A stretch of DNA of 64,000 nt from Cololabis saira (taxonomy: Eukaryota; Chordata; Actinopteri; Beloniformes; Belonidae): assembly GCF_033807715.1 (NCBI RefSeq), contig NC_084596.1, positions 38,790,958-38,854,957 of the forward strand, in the 5' to 3' direction. Positions 1 through 13,858 of the stretch are shown here, in pieces. Within the stretch, counting starts at the first letter, position 1, and the number at the start of each line of letters is the position of its first letter. Below the pieces are notes generated by a model. It made no database searches. It saw only the letters and a program-made list of their open reading frames with translations, and had not been told where the DNA came from. Position numbers and translations under genes: made by a program.

Positions 1-1567
<1,567 letters not shown>

Positions 1568-1720
1568 AAATGTGAGGCCCTGTCTGTCTGGCAGAGTGCA
1601 AAATGATTCTCTTGGAATTAGACCTCACAGTGATTTATTCTCGCTGCTGGCCAATACAAACCCACTGCTAGCGTTACTCTGTGTGATCCAGACATGCAAC
1701 AAGTCTGTGATCTTACACAG

Positions 1721-1753
1721 CACACACACACACACACACAGCACACACACACA
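1721..1753. repeat. (CA)n microsatellite, short and interrupted
   Basis: Two short CA runs separated by a single AG step. The array is 33 bases long. Confidence 0.95.
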
Positions 1754-2859
1754 ACATGTGAAATTTGTGAAGTGTGAGACACAATTACATTCACTATTAT
1801 AGTGGATCAAAATATGCTTCTTCAGTGACTGTTGAGTTCTGACTTCAGGAAAACACAGATAATCTGCAGGACATGCAGACTGCATCTATGTAAATACATG
1901 ACTTTTAAACATTGTGCTGAAATTCACACCTTAGACTTTCAAAAATACGAGGCACATTTGGTTTTAAGCTGGTGGGGTTTTCCTTTACATTCTGTCTGGG
2001 CGAGAAAACATCACACCATTATTTTCACATTTGTGAAAATAATGGTTTGATGGCTTTACAAGTCAATGTGCTGCAGGCAGTATTCGCCCCAATTTTAGGA
2101 TGTGTGAGTTTCTTCAGGCATGTGTAGCAGGGACGCTGTCCGCTGAGGCTTGGTGGGTTTTTTTTAGAAGCCAATGAAAACCAAGCAAAGACCAAAAAAA
2201 GTCTCTGAACTGCATGAAAAATGTAATCCTTCATTCATCTCAACCCCTCAGTTACAAGAGTCTTGGTGGTAAAGGATCTGAGCCAACACAACCAAACTCA
2301 CACATTTCTAAAACCTGAAGCTCCTTTTAGTCTGAATGCATGATAGAAGTGCACAGGTTTATTTGTCATATCTGTTGAACAAACGGTTGAAACTTAGTGA
2401 TGTATACTGAATACCAAGAAAATTACTTTTTTTGAAACTGAAAACAATTCTAATAACAGATTTTTTTTTCTTATACAAACTATAAGTAACTGCAACAACA
2501 AACAGCAAACTTTTGGAAAAGATGGGGGCAGTTTGCTTGACAAGCATGAGACTTGCATACTTTTAAAATAAAATGTCACCAAATTTTTTCACTACATGTG
2601 CACAATTTGATGTGACTTACACTACAGCAGGAGAGAACAAAACCACCAGGTAAGCGTGACAGCTGCTGCTGGTTGTTCCTGTCACTTCCATTCAGGCCTG
2701 AGGAAGAGGACGAGGAAGAGGAGGAGGAGGGGAAGGGGGGATGCAGGGAGACGGAGGGGAGAAGGAGAGCAGGGAAGTAAGTAGAGACCTCAAGACTTTT
2801 CTCGAGTGTTTATATAGCAGTGGTAGGATATCCTGCTACATGATGAAATCATTACCAGG
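1754..2859. other. Non-coding stretch with a purine-rich tract
   Basis: No gene or recognisable mobile element. A strongly purine-biased (GGA/GAA) tract lies at about 2697-2777, just before the long TG array. Such mirror-like purine tracts can adopt non-B structure, but no function is shown. Confidence 0.5.
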
Positions 2860-2998
<139 letters not shown>

Positions 2999-3395
2999 GA
3001 GTGATAATGCCAAAGGTTAAATCTCTTTTCTATGATCTGTGCAGATCTTTCTGACGGACTCAGTGTTCAGTCTGAATGTGACACATATAACCACTATATT
3101 TGCACACTGCAGTGTGTTTTGTTTTGTATTTTAGTGTAACATGTTTTGGGCCTTGAGCTCCTCTTGACTGATCTCTTGAACCAATCACTTACAACTCTCT
3201 GTATCCTATTGCCACCCAGTAACCTTTAAATCTTCCAAACATCTAATCTGTTAAACAATACCTAATATGACTTTTTATGAAATTTGACTGCACTTTTTTA
3301 AAACAAAGTCACTTCAGCTGTTATCACTGCTTAATTTAGTCAGGCTATTGACTCATTTGTAACTATTTAAAACAGGTTCTGCTCCATTTGCAAGA

Positions 3396-5021
3396 CAGTT
3401 TGTAAGTCACGTTAACACGTTAATTGCCTTTTAACGCACTGTGTTTAACGCCACTATTGTTTTTTTTAACACATGACTGATGCGCGCACATTTTTGGAAA
3501 TAGGACCCTCGATTGAAACCATAGTTTGGAGACACAAGAAACTATGCAGCTGTAATAGACTGTAAAATGAAATGCACGGCCATGTGCCAACCGTCTAACT
3601 TCTGGATTGACGCTCAAGTGGAACTAAGAAGCGTTGCAGTTCTTTGACTGGCTGCAAAAGCAAGTCAAACTCCATCAACTCAAATGTTTAACTTTAGAGC
3701 AGAAATAAACATGTTTACAGCCTGGTTCAAAGAATGTTTGGATCTCCATTGTTTTATTTCACACTCATGACAACTTTATACATTTATTTTTTAATAAGGT
3801 TGATTGACAGTCGGCTCAGCCAATGGCTAGCCATCAACACTTCCTCGTCCTCTTCCTCTTCCAATCATAGTCATGTTACCGCGCTTGTTGAGAACAGCCG
3901 TTTCTATTAACCTGGCGTTGGCTAAATATGACAGTCATTTTTGATTTAGCTGTCGAGTAAACATGTTACCGGTATATTCCACTTTAATGTCTGGCGGCAG
4001 CTCTGGAGAGATTTCAGCAGGGATCTGTTGAAGGAGCTGATAGCCAAAGATGACTTGGATTGACATGGTGGCCGTGTTGCCGTGGGTTTCCTGGGCAACG
4101 TGGCTGCTGCAAAGAAAAAGAGGCTTCAGAACTGCTCTTCAGAAACCAATGGGTCACGTGACTTTGCTTCGTCCATTGCTTTTTAAGCCTGAATTATGGT
4201 TCTGCGTTACACCAACGCAGAGCCTACAGCCTGAATTATGGTTCTGCGTTAAATCGACGTAGAGCCCCTCTCGGTCTGCGTTTGGTCTGCGTCGCCTCGA
4301 CGCGTACAGTAGTTACAATTTTTGGGAGGTGCACGTCAGGCTACGGCGTAGCCTACGCCGTAGGCTCTGCGTCCATTTAATGCGGAACCATAATTCAAGC
4401 TTTACAGTCTACGTGCATGAAGCTTTGTTCACGTGACCTATTGGGTTTCTGAAGAGTGATTTTAAACCCTCTTTTTTCCATAGACTATAAACTACAAAAA
4501 AAAAATATACATATATATAATATATATACATACACACACTTTTATACCCTGCTCCTTCAGCTGACCCATGTCCAAGGAGCTGTAGAGATGAATTACTGCT
4601 TCATATAAATTTAGCTGATGTGGTACGAAACAAACGAATCCACCCCAGAGTTGCCATAGGCGTGAAATTAAACAATACAAACAAAAACTGTTTTTTGAAC
4701 CAGGCTGTAAATATGTTTATTCAAAACTGCTTTAAAACAGGGGAAGTTGAATTGATCATTATTTTGTGTCGGAATTTTTCTGTTTAACACCAGTTGTTGC
4801 TTGTTGGTTTTTGACATATTAAATACATTTTTGCTTTAATCAAATGACAACCATTTGATTAAAGCAAGGGTAATTGTCTGCTCCTGTAGTATTGCAATTT
4901 TAAAAATACATTTTTAAGCTAAACAAAACATTAACAAATATCATTTGTGTGATTAACCATGACTATAAGAAAATCTTTCAATTAACCAGGATTTAAAAAT
5001 ATAATTGATTAAAAGCTCTAT
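3396..5021 (-). mobile_element. Degenerate hAT-like element relic (boundaries approximate)
   Basis: On the minus strand the right end (about 4640-5021) resembles the left end of the hAT-like relic at 29513. Shared landmarks are the AATCAATTA/AATCGC-rich start, a CAGACAATTA block, and a CAACAAG-AACAACTG block. The left end carries TTAACACGTTAA and TTAACGC motifs, which are typical of ends of this hAT group. No intact terminal pair or target duplication is visible, and a Harbinger-like MITE sits inside at 4186. A 14-bp perfect hairpin (arms GCTTTAATCAAATG) lies at about 4833-4866. No transposase frame survives. The family call is inference from similarity between the two relics. Confidence 0.45.
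4186..4401. mobile_element. PIF/Harbinger-like MITE, TTA target duplication
   Basis: The ends are an imperfect inverted repeat: AGCCTGAATTATGGTTCTGC at the left, and AGCTTGAATTATGGTTCCGC reading inward from the right. Both sides are flanked by TTA (4183-4185 and 4402-4404), which fits the 3-bp TWA target of PIF/Harbinger elements. The left inverted repeat is partly duplicated again at about 4210-4265. The centre holds a GC-rich palindromic stretch (GGCTACGGCGTAGCC, about 4341-4368). Pieces of the same family recur at 44507 and 54510, and a short similar stretch occurs at 20327. Confidence 0.72.
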
Positions 5022-6002
5022 CGTAAATACATTTATGCAATACTGTGATGATGTGTGGACAATAGTTTTAATTTCAGTTGCTCATGATTTAAACACGCTT
5101 TTTTCTTTTCTTTTTTTTTCAAGTTTTTAGTCACATTTAATCAATATCAGATGGAGGAAATGAAGCTGCTGACCTCGAGACTGTAACACCTGACACAGAT
5201 GTCACAGGTTCAACATTTGACAAAACTCCTGTTCGTCACAGGACTCCCAGTAGTTCATACTTCAATACTCACCTCACCTGATATTACTTTTTTTTTCTTG
5301 GACAATACATAAAAACATGTTTTAAAATACTAATAGCCATGAAATCAAGTGAAGTTAGCAAATTCCAACATAGACCAAAAATAAAAAGATTATATGCTGA
5401 CTTGGTTTTAATTAATAGAGGTATATCTAATATGTAATCTCTAATCTTCATTTGTAATCATGCACGAAGGCAAGGTCTTACAGCTGTGTATCTATATGCA
5501 TAAAAAAAACATAAAAAAACGATATGTTTATATTTTTTTTTAAACTGCACACCTTGGAAGCTTCTCTTTTGATGGGTATTATTCACAGATAGTTTTATAT
5601 CATCAGTTGCACACATTGCCCTTTCTAAGCTTGCTCTGCCTTGAGCCTTGTGGTCATTCAGTCATAAGTTCTTCCATGGAGAGGCTTTATAGTTGCTCAG
5701 GTCCTATGATGTTTCAGTATTTACCGAAACCCAAATATGGCCTTGTTCAACTTCACTTTGGTCTCAAAGGACAAAGCTCCAGAAGTCTGAAGTTTGTTCA
5801 GTTCCAGATTGAGTAGAACAAGCATGGAGATTTTTTTATTTATTTTTTTAGTGTTGGAATTAAATAAATATAAGCAGCTACTTGAAACATCCTGCCTGAC
5901 GCTGATGGTATTTTCACGATGACTAGCTCTGGAAGCTTGTTCTACTCTGCAAGATGAATTGATTGATTTGTTAAATCTGTGTGTTTGTGTCGTGTGTATG
6001 TA

Positions 6003-6005
<3 letters not shown>
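5022..6005. other. Non-coding stretch
   Basis: AT-rich DNA with poly-T runs. A 69-codon open frame at 5607-5816 has no recognisable domain, so I do not call it a gene. No RNA gene or mobile element recognised. Confidence 0.5.
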
Positions 6006-6069
<64 letters not shown>

Positions 6070-6086
6070 GAAATATATGAAATGAA

Positions 6087-6158
<72 letters not shown>
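6006..6158. repeat. Paired (TA)n microsatellites
   Basis: Two long perfect TA runs (6006-6064 and 6093-6158) are separated by 28 bases containing a repeated ATGAAATGAAAT motif. Each run is self-complementary and can extrude as a hairpin. Confidence 0.98.
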
Positions 6159-6163
<5 letters not shown>

Positions 6164-6659
6164 CTTTTATAAATCAAATCCTTATGAAGACAAGCATTTT
6201 GTTTCAAGACACACCAAACCCTTTTAAAACACTTTGTAAGAGAAAAATAACGCAAAACACATTTCCTGTCTTCATATTTTTCTCACACAAAGTCGACAAG
6301 ATTCTTTGAAGGCAGTCCTAATGTTCCATTTCTGTTCCTCTACAAAGTGAATTTGGTTCTCGTAGCATATGCGGTTTGGTGCTCAGACAATGGCAGGCAT
6401 GCTCAAGCACATTTCCTCGTCCTATCTAGGAGGAAATTTTATATTTTCACTTCCATGTGTCTCTCTGCGTAGTGTGTTCTCCATCTCGCGTAAAGTAAAG
6501 TGAATAGTGGAAAGGTGCTGAAAAGCAGAGACCTGCAACGTATTCAACAATGACGCCTGCCCCAGCCAGAGGATCACTCACACAAACACGGAGCTGAGGA
6601 GGAAACCAGAATGAATGGACCGATGACAGAGAAACACTAAGAAGCTTTGAGGGAATGCT

Positions 6660-6660
<1 letters not shown>
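6159..6660. other. Non-coding stretch
   Basis: No gene, RNA or mobile element recognised between the TA and TG arrays. Confidence 0.45.

Positions 6661-6756
<96 letters not shown>
6661..6756. repeat. (TG)n then (GA)n compound microsatellite
   Basis: About 40 TG units (6665-6744) pass directly into six GA units. Confidence 0.98.
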
Positions 6757-6757
<1 letters not shown>

Positions 6758-7401
6758 TTCTTGTGTGTTTGCCAGAAGCCTGACAGACGCAAATAAATCA
6801 CATTAAAGTATATCTTGTTCTCTTTGTGTTTTTGAAATTCAGGTACCGAGGCAAATTGTGCTGTAGTTGAAGCAGTTGGCAAACTGTCAACATCTGACGT
6901 TTGCTTTAATTCATTTCCTCTGAGCCGCTTATCCCACATTTAGACAAACAGTCGGGAACAATAATTTGCATTTCACCAGCACTTAGCCAGAATATCTTAA
7001 AAAGAAAGCGGTTCTTGTCCAATCTAAGACTGACATTTAATTACTGTCATTGAATTTGCTGCTAAAATGATTTTTGTTTGTTTTAACTAAATTGCTGTTT
7101 CAATCAAGTAAAACATACAGCAAAAGCACTGTCCCTGGAAGCAGAATATGTTTTAATTGCAGGTTTCCTGATACTTTGAACTAATGGTCTAGATAAATGT
7201 GGTAATAAAAAAGAGCTGGTGCAGCGGTGAGTGCTGAGTGGTCGTCAGAAATCAGTTTGTCTGTTAAGATTCCATGTCTTTGTGCCTGCTTGTTTGTTTT
7301 GTTTTTGTTTGTTTTTTTAGTTGAGAGATATGCATGTTATCTTAATTGTTCATTCAAAATTGGATTTCAAAAGAGGCACAATGGATGTAAGTGGCTGTGT
7401 G

Positions 7402-8060
7402 CAGAGGTGTCAAGTAACGAAGTACAAATACTTTGTTACCTTACTTAAGTAGAAATTTTGGTTATCTATACTTCACTGGAGTAATTATTTTTCAGACGAC
7501 TTTTTATTTTTACTCCTTACATTTTCACACAATTATCTGTACTTTTTACTCCTTACATTTTAAAAACAGCCTCGTTACTGTATTTCATTTCGGCCTTTAA
7601 TAAAAACTATCCAGTTAAATTGCTCCATCTGGATAGAGTGAATTTGGTTGTGGTTGTTTCAGATGTTCTTGTCCAGTTTTGTTCTTACATCCGTTCCCTC
7701 AGATTCCTGCAACTAAACTTGGATGTACATTCCAATAAAGGTTAGGATAAATGATAACATGCCTCTGAAGTTTGACTTTTTGCACCATTACAATACTTAT
7801 AGGCAACTAGTCATCATATCCCCTGCTCTCTGAAACACATGTTAATGCTCAACAGTACACATATATGGTTCTTTAATATATTTGCATTTTACTAAGATGC
7901 ATTCATTTTCAATGGCTTTTTCCCCCCCTACATTACTTTTACTTTTATACTTTAAGTAGTTTTGAAACCAGTACTTTTATACTTTTACTCGAGTAAAAAA
8001 CTTGAGATGATACTTCAACTTCTACCTGAGTAATGAATGTGAATACTTTTGACACCTCTG
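7402..8060. mobile_element. hAT-type non-autonomous element (MITE)
   Basis: Both ends read inward as CAGAGGTGTCAA. The element is flanked by a perfect 8-bp direct repeat GCTGTGTG (7394-7401 and 8061-8068). An 8-bp duplication with CAG-type ends is the signature of the hAT superfamily. The interior is AT-rich, with subterminal motifs such as ACTTTTACT and AAGTAC near both ends. There is no transposase frame, so movement must have depended on an enzyme made elsewhere. It lies in sequence upstream of the candidate promoter. Confidence 0.9.
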
Positions 8061-8474
8061 GCTGTGTGTGTAAGTAAGTTTATACCTGCTGGTCACTGCG
8101 TTTGTTCTGTAATTACACAACGAAGCTCTAGGTGGTAGTGTGGCTTGTTTTGTAATTTACAGGCTGGGCTCCTTAGAACGTATTAAAAAAAAAAAAGGAA
8201 AAAAATCAGTGGATCGCAGAGATATTAAACACAAATTACTCTTCAAACTAATATGAAAAATAGAACCCTACTCATGAGGAAAACGGTTCCTATGAACTCT
8301 TATGAAGATTGTGGGATTTATTGTTTAGACTCCATAATTGAAAGAGAACATTTAAGATGAATTGGAAAAAAAACAGTTCAGATCAGAAACCCAACATCTG
8401 TTTGAAATCCTATACATGCTCATGTTTTATCTAAGTTGAATGGCATCAATGTTTTTCTTATTTGTAATCTTAAT

Positions 8475-9442
8475 ATCAATAAAATCCTCTTATCTACAAA
8501 CACAATTTTAGTCCTCGTAGTTATTTTATATGGAATAACAAGAACACTTTGAATAAAAGAACATCTCTTTTCCTGGAATATTAGTTTAATGCTGCTTTCA
8601 CTCCACAAGATTATGCCAACATGTTAATACCATCTGGAGTTTACATGTTGTTTAAACATCAACCAGTTAATGCCTACATGTACCCTTGTTATCACCATTA
8701 CACACTTGCATTGCTAAAGTATGTTTTACTGGTCATGCTAAAAATAAATAACAAATATATTAGATCTAATCATAATGGAATTTCCTTTTGGAAATGTTTT
8801 GTGGATGATATCAAATGGAAAGAAACCTGGCTGCTACCTAATCAGTATCTAATGACCAACAAATTTAAGGAAATGTATTTTAAATGTATCTCAAAATGAC
8901 ATTTAGAAGAAGACATTGAGGTAAACCGTAGTTTCTGTTGCATTTGTTTTGGTATTGCCCTGAGGTTCAAAACGTTTGGAAAAATCAGTGTTTTAATGGC
9001 AAGAAATATTGTAATGGGGTTTGTGTTATTTTAGAAAGACCATAAACATATTAACATCTTCAACAGATATACTGTATCATCAGCCTCATTATTTAGGGGG
9101 AAAGTTTCATATTCATGAATGCAGATTTGAAGGAACACAACCATCCTTTCATACATGTATTAAGGAATCCAGGCATTGCATTCGCTGCGCTAGAAACTCA
9201 GAATCCAAAAGCTACTCAAACTGATACAGCTTGTGATAACAAACTATTTCGGACAGGATAAAACTTTCTTCCAATTTCTGTAATCCTTTCCCTCCCAGAA
9301 TGTTATTATTTTACTCATTATTGTCATTCTGTATTTGCATTAATGTTTGTATTTCAGCCCTTATCAGTGTCTTGTGTACTTACCTGCAGGAATACATAAT
9401 CTATTGCACTGGTTATTTAAGTAAAACTAAAAACTAAAAAAT
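8475..9442 (+). pseudogene. LINE-1-like ORF2 C-terminal relic with A-rich tail
   Basis: Conceptual translation in shifting frames recalls the region after the reverse transcriptase in fish L1-type ORF2 proteins. Landmarks are RNKNTLNKRTSLFLE, then KWKETWLLPNQYLMTNKFKE (about 8812-8871), LFWYCPEVQNVWKN (about 8944-8985) and KFHIHECRFEGTQPSF (about 9105-9152). At least two frameshifts and several stops break the frame, and no reverse-transcriptase core remains. The 3' end carries A-rich sequence (9423-9442), as expected for an L1 tail. The copy is 5'-truncated and inactive. The family call rests on motif recall, not alignment. Confidence 0.72.
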
Positions 9443-10139
9443 ACAATGCTGAGCCTCTTTTTGCACGGGGGAAAAATAAAGCATATATTATGTGAACTGT
9501 AGCAAATTGCCATTAGCAAATTGTAGTATATATGGGAACAACTGTACAATCTCCTGTATGCGAAAAGTACCCAGATGGTTTACTATTAACAGGAAAATGT
9601 CCAGCGTACAAATGACTAGTGCCCTTCACATGCTATATCAATGAGAATGAGACATCTGGTTTCTTTGCCTTTTTGCAATGTCCCTGACCCTTCATGAAAT
9701 CAAACTATTGCATTTTAATGCTGATTATTACAACCTTTGTGGTGCTTGTTCTAATGAAGATTTTAAATTACAGTATAGTGTACCTTTGTAGCTATTTGAT
9801 GGTCTCTCAGGTGAACAACTGAATAATGTATTTACTGAGCCATGATTACCATGATTATATAGAAAACCTTCCATTTATTGTGGTGGAGGAATGTCCCTCA
9901 CGTGGTTGGAGGTGCCATTTCCTGACATCTATTTTTTCCTTATTTTAGTAGTTATTTTTGACTCCTTTTTTTTGGCTATTTGGCTATTGTGACTTTTAGA
10001 GCAGAACCTTCCTTTTCTGATCTAACTGATAAAGTAACCACAAACATGTAGTAATGGTGTAATCAGTTTCCTGATTACATCCTGTAAGGGGATTGTCTGA
10101 GGCCATAAATCTCTCCTTTTACTGTGCCTGTTGGAAACC
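9443..10139. other. Non-coding stretch
   Basis: No gene or recognisable repeat; AT-rich sequence between the L1 relic and a SINE fragment. Confidence 0.45.
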
Positions 10140-10237
10140 ATGTTATGTATAGGGTATACCTCTGCCTCTTGCCTGTAATGAGCTGGCATAGGCTCCAGCA
10201 GACCCCTGTGACCCTGCAAAGGACAAAAGCTGGTCAT
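10140..10237 (+). mobile_element. SINE 3'-half fragment
   Basis: Contains GCCTGTAATGAGCTGGCATA, then AGGCTCCAGCAGACC, then GACCCTGCAAAGGA. This matches the 3' part of the SINE seen full-length on the minus strand at 57082-57405. In fish this family often ends in ATGGATGG-type tails, which may explain how GGAT arrays are seeded. Here the fragment and the array at 10535 are about 300 bases apart. Confidence 0.65.
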
Positions 10238-10534
10238 GTGACTAATTTCTGTTTAGATTCATGATTTAGAATAGTTGTTTTTAAAGAGGGATGCTTCACA
10301 TTTACAACATCCAGTGTGCAGTAGGAAGTAGGTCGTTTTGGAAATGGCCACATTTCTGCAGAGGAGCAGGTCGGATTATAGCAGAGGTTAGGCCACAGCA
10401 GCCTCAGCTGTGACAGACATGCGTCATCAGTTCCAGATAGAAGCATAAATCACCCCCTTCAGCCACAATAACATAACTATGCTGCCTCTCGCATACGTAT
10501 GTGTGCTAGGATACAGTCATGAACTTAATCCTGG

Positions 10535-10834
10535 CTGGATGGATGGATGGATGGATGGATGGATGGATGGATGGATGGATGGATGGATGGATGGATGGAT
10601 GGATGGATGGATGGATGGATGGATGGATGGATGGATGGAGGGATGGATGGATGGATGGATGGATGGATGGATGGATGGATGGATGGATGGATGGATGGAT
10701 GGATGGATGGATGGATGGATGGATGGATGGATGGATGGATGGGTGGGTGTGCGGGTGGATGGATGGATGGATGGATGGATGGATGGATGGATGGATGGAT
10801 GGATGGATGGATGGATGGATGGATGGATGGATGG
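10535..10834. repeat. (GGAT)n microsatellite, about 75 units
   Basis: A 300-base tetranucleotide array with one GGAG variant near 10637 and a GGGTGGGTGTGCGGGTGG interruption at 10741-10758. Open frames on both strands (Trp-Met-Asp-Gly and Ser-Ile-His-Pro repeats) are by-products of the 12-base periodicity. Confidence 0.99.
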
Positions 10835-10891
10835 TCTAAAGTAGCCTAACTGAAACAACAGAAAGTGTTGCCATACTGTTAGATAGGGGCA

Positions 10892-10934
10892 ATAAGTATA
10901 ATTCAATAAGTATAATTCAATAAGTATAATTCAA
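10892..10934. repeat. 14-bp tandem repeat, three copies
   Basis: The unit TAAGTATAATTCAA is repeated exactly three times (10893, 10907 and 10921). Confidence 0.95.
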
Positions 10935-12345
10935 AGAAAAATTATATTTAAGTTGAATATTATTCAAAAGATAAATGCAAACTTAACAGTACCTTGATAA
11001 CTCATCACCAGTGTTCAGGAAAGTTAAGTGTATACACACATTCACTTGAATATTGGAGCTTGGAGTTTGCTGCTATTTTGAACAATTGTGCACAGTATCT
11101 CCACTGATTATCATTCTCATCAATTATCTGTTTTCTCACTAAATTGATTTTGGTTCAGGGTAAAATTTTGAAATCCCCTCTTTTGATTTGCCGAGTTGTA
11201 CAAAGTGGAAGCTTTAATATTTCACTATTAAAGGTTGCTGTTGTGAAGTCGCTAGCGTGTCGTTCAAAATCCTAGATATACATTTCTCATTTCATTAAAA
11301 AATATGATGGTTTTTATTTTAATTAACCACTTCATATTGACTGTTGTGATCATTTTGTAAAATATGGATCCTTCATTAAAATATTCAAACTCAGTTTACT
11401 ATTGTGTGCTATAGCAGATCTTCCTCCTTTTAACAATCAATAACTGTACAATCCCACGTGTTACAAGTACATTATAATGCCCTTCATACCTCCAAACATT
11501 GATACTTCCCTGTAGATGAATCCACATGTACAAGCTCACGCAGAAAGTTAAAGATGTTCCAGCCCATTACTTATTTTCAATATTGTGCGTTTTTCTGTCT
11601 TTCTCGGCATGTACCTGAGACAATTCCCTTTCCATGTAGCTTGTCTTTGATTCAATGACCAAATGATGCAAAATCTGCAGTGTCCCCTTTTGTCCACTAG
11701 ATGGTAGAATATAACAATGCTGTTTGTCCTGACTGATGGAATCCACAGCTGTTCATCCATCCATTCAGCCATTGATCCGTGGATCCAGCTGGAGCCTGAT
11801 CAACGAGAACAGGAGGTAAGTATACAAGAAACCAAAAAACTACAGTAAGACAAGAAGCAATAGCATGTACAACAATGACAGAGGGAGGAAAAGCAGCTTG
11901 TGGGACAACAAGCTATGTGCATGACTCAGCAGTCGCTCAAGATGAGGATAAAGAGATGTGAAACGAGTCCATGGAGACAGGTATTAAGGCTGTCTGTCTG
12001 ACTGCAGACGTCCATGCTAATGTCATGTGTCTGCAGTTCAGCTGGAAGGAACATGTAGTTTTAATGGATTACAGACATTACTTACATCATTTGGTCAAGT
12101 TTCATTTTAAAGTAGAGTATTCTGACTTTGATTCTAAAGCCTGTAACATTTTATTTGAAAACACTTCAGTATTAATGGTTGCATTATTTATTCATTACAA
12201 GTGTTGTAAACTTCTAACAACTGGACAAGATTAATCTAATTGAATTGGGCTTTTGTTTCCTGTATTGACCAAAAGCTGCAGAGAGCAGTCAGTCAGAGCA
12301 ACGATGTTTGACACAGCATCAGACTAAAGCCAAAGATCAGCTACA
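10935..12345. other. Non-coding stretch
   Basis: No gene recognised. Open frames at 11548-11772 (minus) and 11971-12234 (plus) have no recognisable domains. A CCTACT..TTTGTCCACTAG stretch near 11690 resembles small insertion scars common in fish but cannot be assigned. Confidence 0.45.
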
Positions 12346-12625
12346 GTGATAATGGAACTCTGGACCACCAATCACCAATCACTTCCAGTGCTCTCGCCAA
12401 GCCCCACCCTTCATCACCAGGCCGGCCTTCCTTCAGCCTGCCTTTCTCTACTTCACCCATGCTTTTCAATCTTTGCTTCCCCACCCTCCTCCCCTCTTAA
12501 AGCCAGACACCCCCTGTGCAGCCTCGCCCCAAATCCCCTTACAACCTCAAAACTCTCCTTTCCAAATCTATTTCCTCCAAAGCTCTCCCTCCTCCACCGC
12601 TGAATAAATAAATAAAACTCCAAGC
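12346..12625. other. Pyrimidine-rich tract ending in AATAAA repeats
   Basis: About 250 bases with strong C/T bias on the + strand, ending in AATAAATAAATAAA at about 12603-12616. The 85-codon frame across it is Pro/Ser/Leu-rich with no recognisable domain, so I do not call a gene. An old processed copy or an unannotated 3' UTR is possible because of the poly(A)-signal-like end. Confidence 0.35.
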
Positions 12626-12984
12626 GATCTTCACATCGTTTTCAGAAAACATCTTTAAGAACTCTTCAGATGTTTTTATTTTTGTTCAGTAAATAAGAGA
12701 GGATGTTTACAACCCTGATGAGAAATGTGTGTGTCTGCATGAAACTGATTGCGAGACAATGTTAACATGCTATGTTCATTAGTGTGTCAATCCCTCCCGT
12801 AAGCCTTAGCACTGCAGGGGTTGACTCCTTATTTAGGTCATCTGATGGTTAAAGAGTTAAACTCCCCTGGACTGCTGCACGCTTAAGAGAAAGGAGCGGT
12901 ATCGATAACTGGGCTCTGTGGCCTAAATCCTGCACACACTCACTTACAGAGATGGATGCTACACTGTAAAGTTAAACACTTTAA

Positions 12985-13130
12985 ACAGGTTCAAGCCCTG
13001 GGTTGACAATCAAGATGAACCACTTTGGGCCCCTGAGCAAGGCCCTTCACCCTAATAGCTCCCCGGGCGCTGGAAAATGGCAGTACTGCTCCGTCTAACT
13101 CGTGATGGGTTAAATGCAGAGGACATCTTT
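12985..13130 (+). mobile_element. tRNA-derived SINE, 5' part (interrupted)
   Basis: Contains a B-box-like GGTTCAAGCCC at 12988-12998. Next come the family body GAGCAAGGCCCTTCACCC, then GCTCCCCGGGCGCTGG, then GATGGGTTAAATGCAGAGGA. The same family lies on the minus strand at 19935-20172. The A-box region upstream is degraded. The element is cut at 13130 by another retroposon and resumes at 13484. Confidence 0.8.
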
Positions 13131-13483
13131 CTTTTCTTTTTTTTTTATATATTTTTATCCCGGTTTTTTCCCCATTTTATCACCCAGTGCTCCTACCTAA
13201 GTAACAGTCCTGGGCATTGCTCTACCATCCCCGGGAGGGCCCTGCACTGAGCTCCTCCTTAACCTGAGGAGTGAGCAGGCCGCATCTTTTCACCAGGCAT
13301 GGTTAAAAGCATGGAAGGATCACGTTATTCCGGCCGGATCCTCCCCGCCCCGGTTGGCCAGAGGGGGCATGTGTAGCCCAGGACTGGTGCATGTTTTTGT
13401 GAGGGTAGCTCACATTAGCTACCCAAGAGAACACGGGGAGAACATGCAAACTCCACACTGAAAGGCCCCACCGTGCCCCCCTA
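13131..13483 (-). mobile_element. Retroposon inserted into a SINE, 15-bp target duplication
   Basis: A 353-base insertion flanked by the perfect direct repeat GCAGAGGACATCTTT (13116-13130 and 13484-13498). On the minus strand it starts with a GGGGGGCACGGTGGGG head, continues with GTTTGCATGTTCTCCCCGTG, and ends in an A-rich tail (T-rich on the + strand at 13131-13146). The long target duplication plus A-rich tail shows LINE-mediated retroposition. The head and the TGCATGTTCTCCC block recall the large fish SINE family present at 57082-57405, with a different or rearranged body. Confidence 0.88.
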
Positions 13484-13548
13484 GCAGAGGACATCTTTCA
13501 GTGTGTGTTGTACAAATGTATACTGACAAATAAAGATTACTTTAAAAA
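13484..13548 (+). mobile_element. tRNA-derived SINE, 3' part
   Basis: Resumes the SINE interrupted at 13130: the duplicated GCAGAGGACATCTTT, then TACTGACAAATAAAGA and an A-rich end. The minus-strand copy at 19935 has the matching TACTGACAAATGAAGA, which confirms these two pieces belong to one element. Confidence 0.8.
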
Positions 13549-13858
13549 CCTAATTGTTTGAGTTTTTTTTTTTTACATTTAAATATGGTAAGTTTATTAT
13601 ATACAGTACACGGAAGGCACATGGATTTGGAAAACTTGGTTTGAAATCCCATCAGGATCTTCTTGCTGATGCTTTCTTGTTGGGGTATGATTGGTACTAT
13701 TTTCTCATGGAAATGTAAACTACATCTCAGTGTGAGAATTGATATAAAAGCAAAATACCAGTCTCTTCCTGGTCTGATAAAGTTACCATGAGCCCCTCTT
13801 AGTATCGGCACTGGCAGTGGTTTGCTACATCTAGCTCTACTATCAATGGGACCACTTA

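Noticed and set aside
10479..10906. Long open frames on both strands with WMDG and SIHP repeats
   Set aside because: They arise from the (GGAT)n array; a 4-base unit gives a 12-base, stop-free cycle in every frame.
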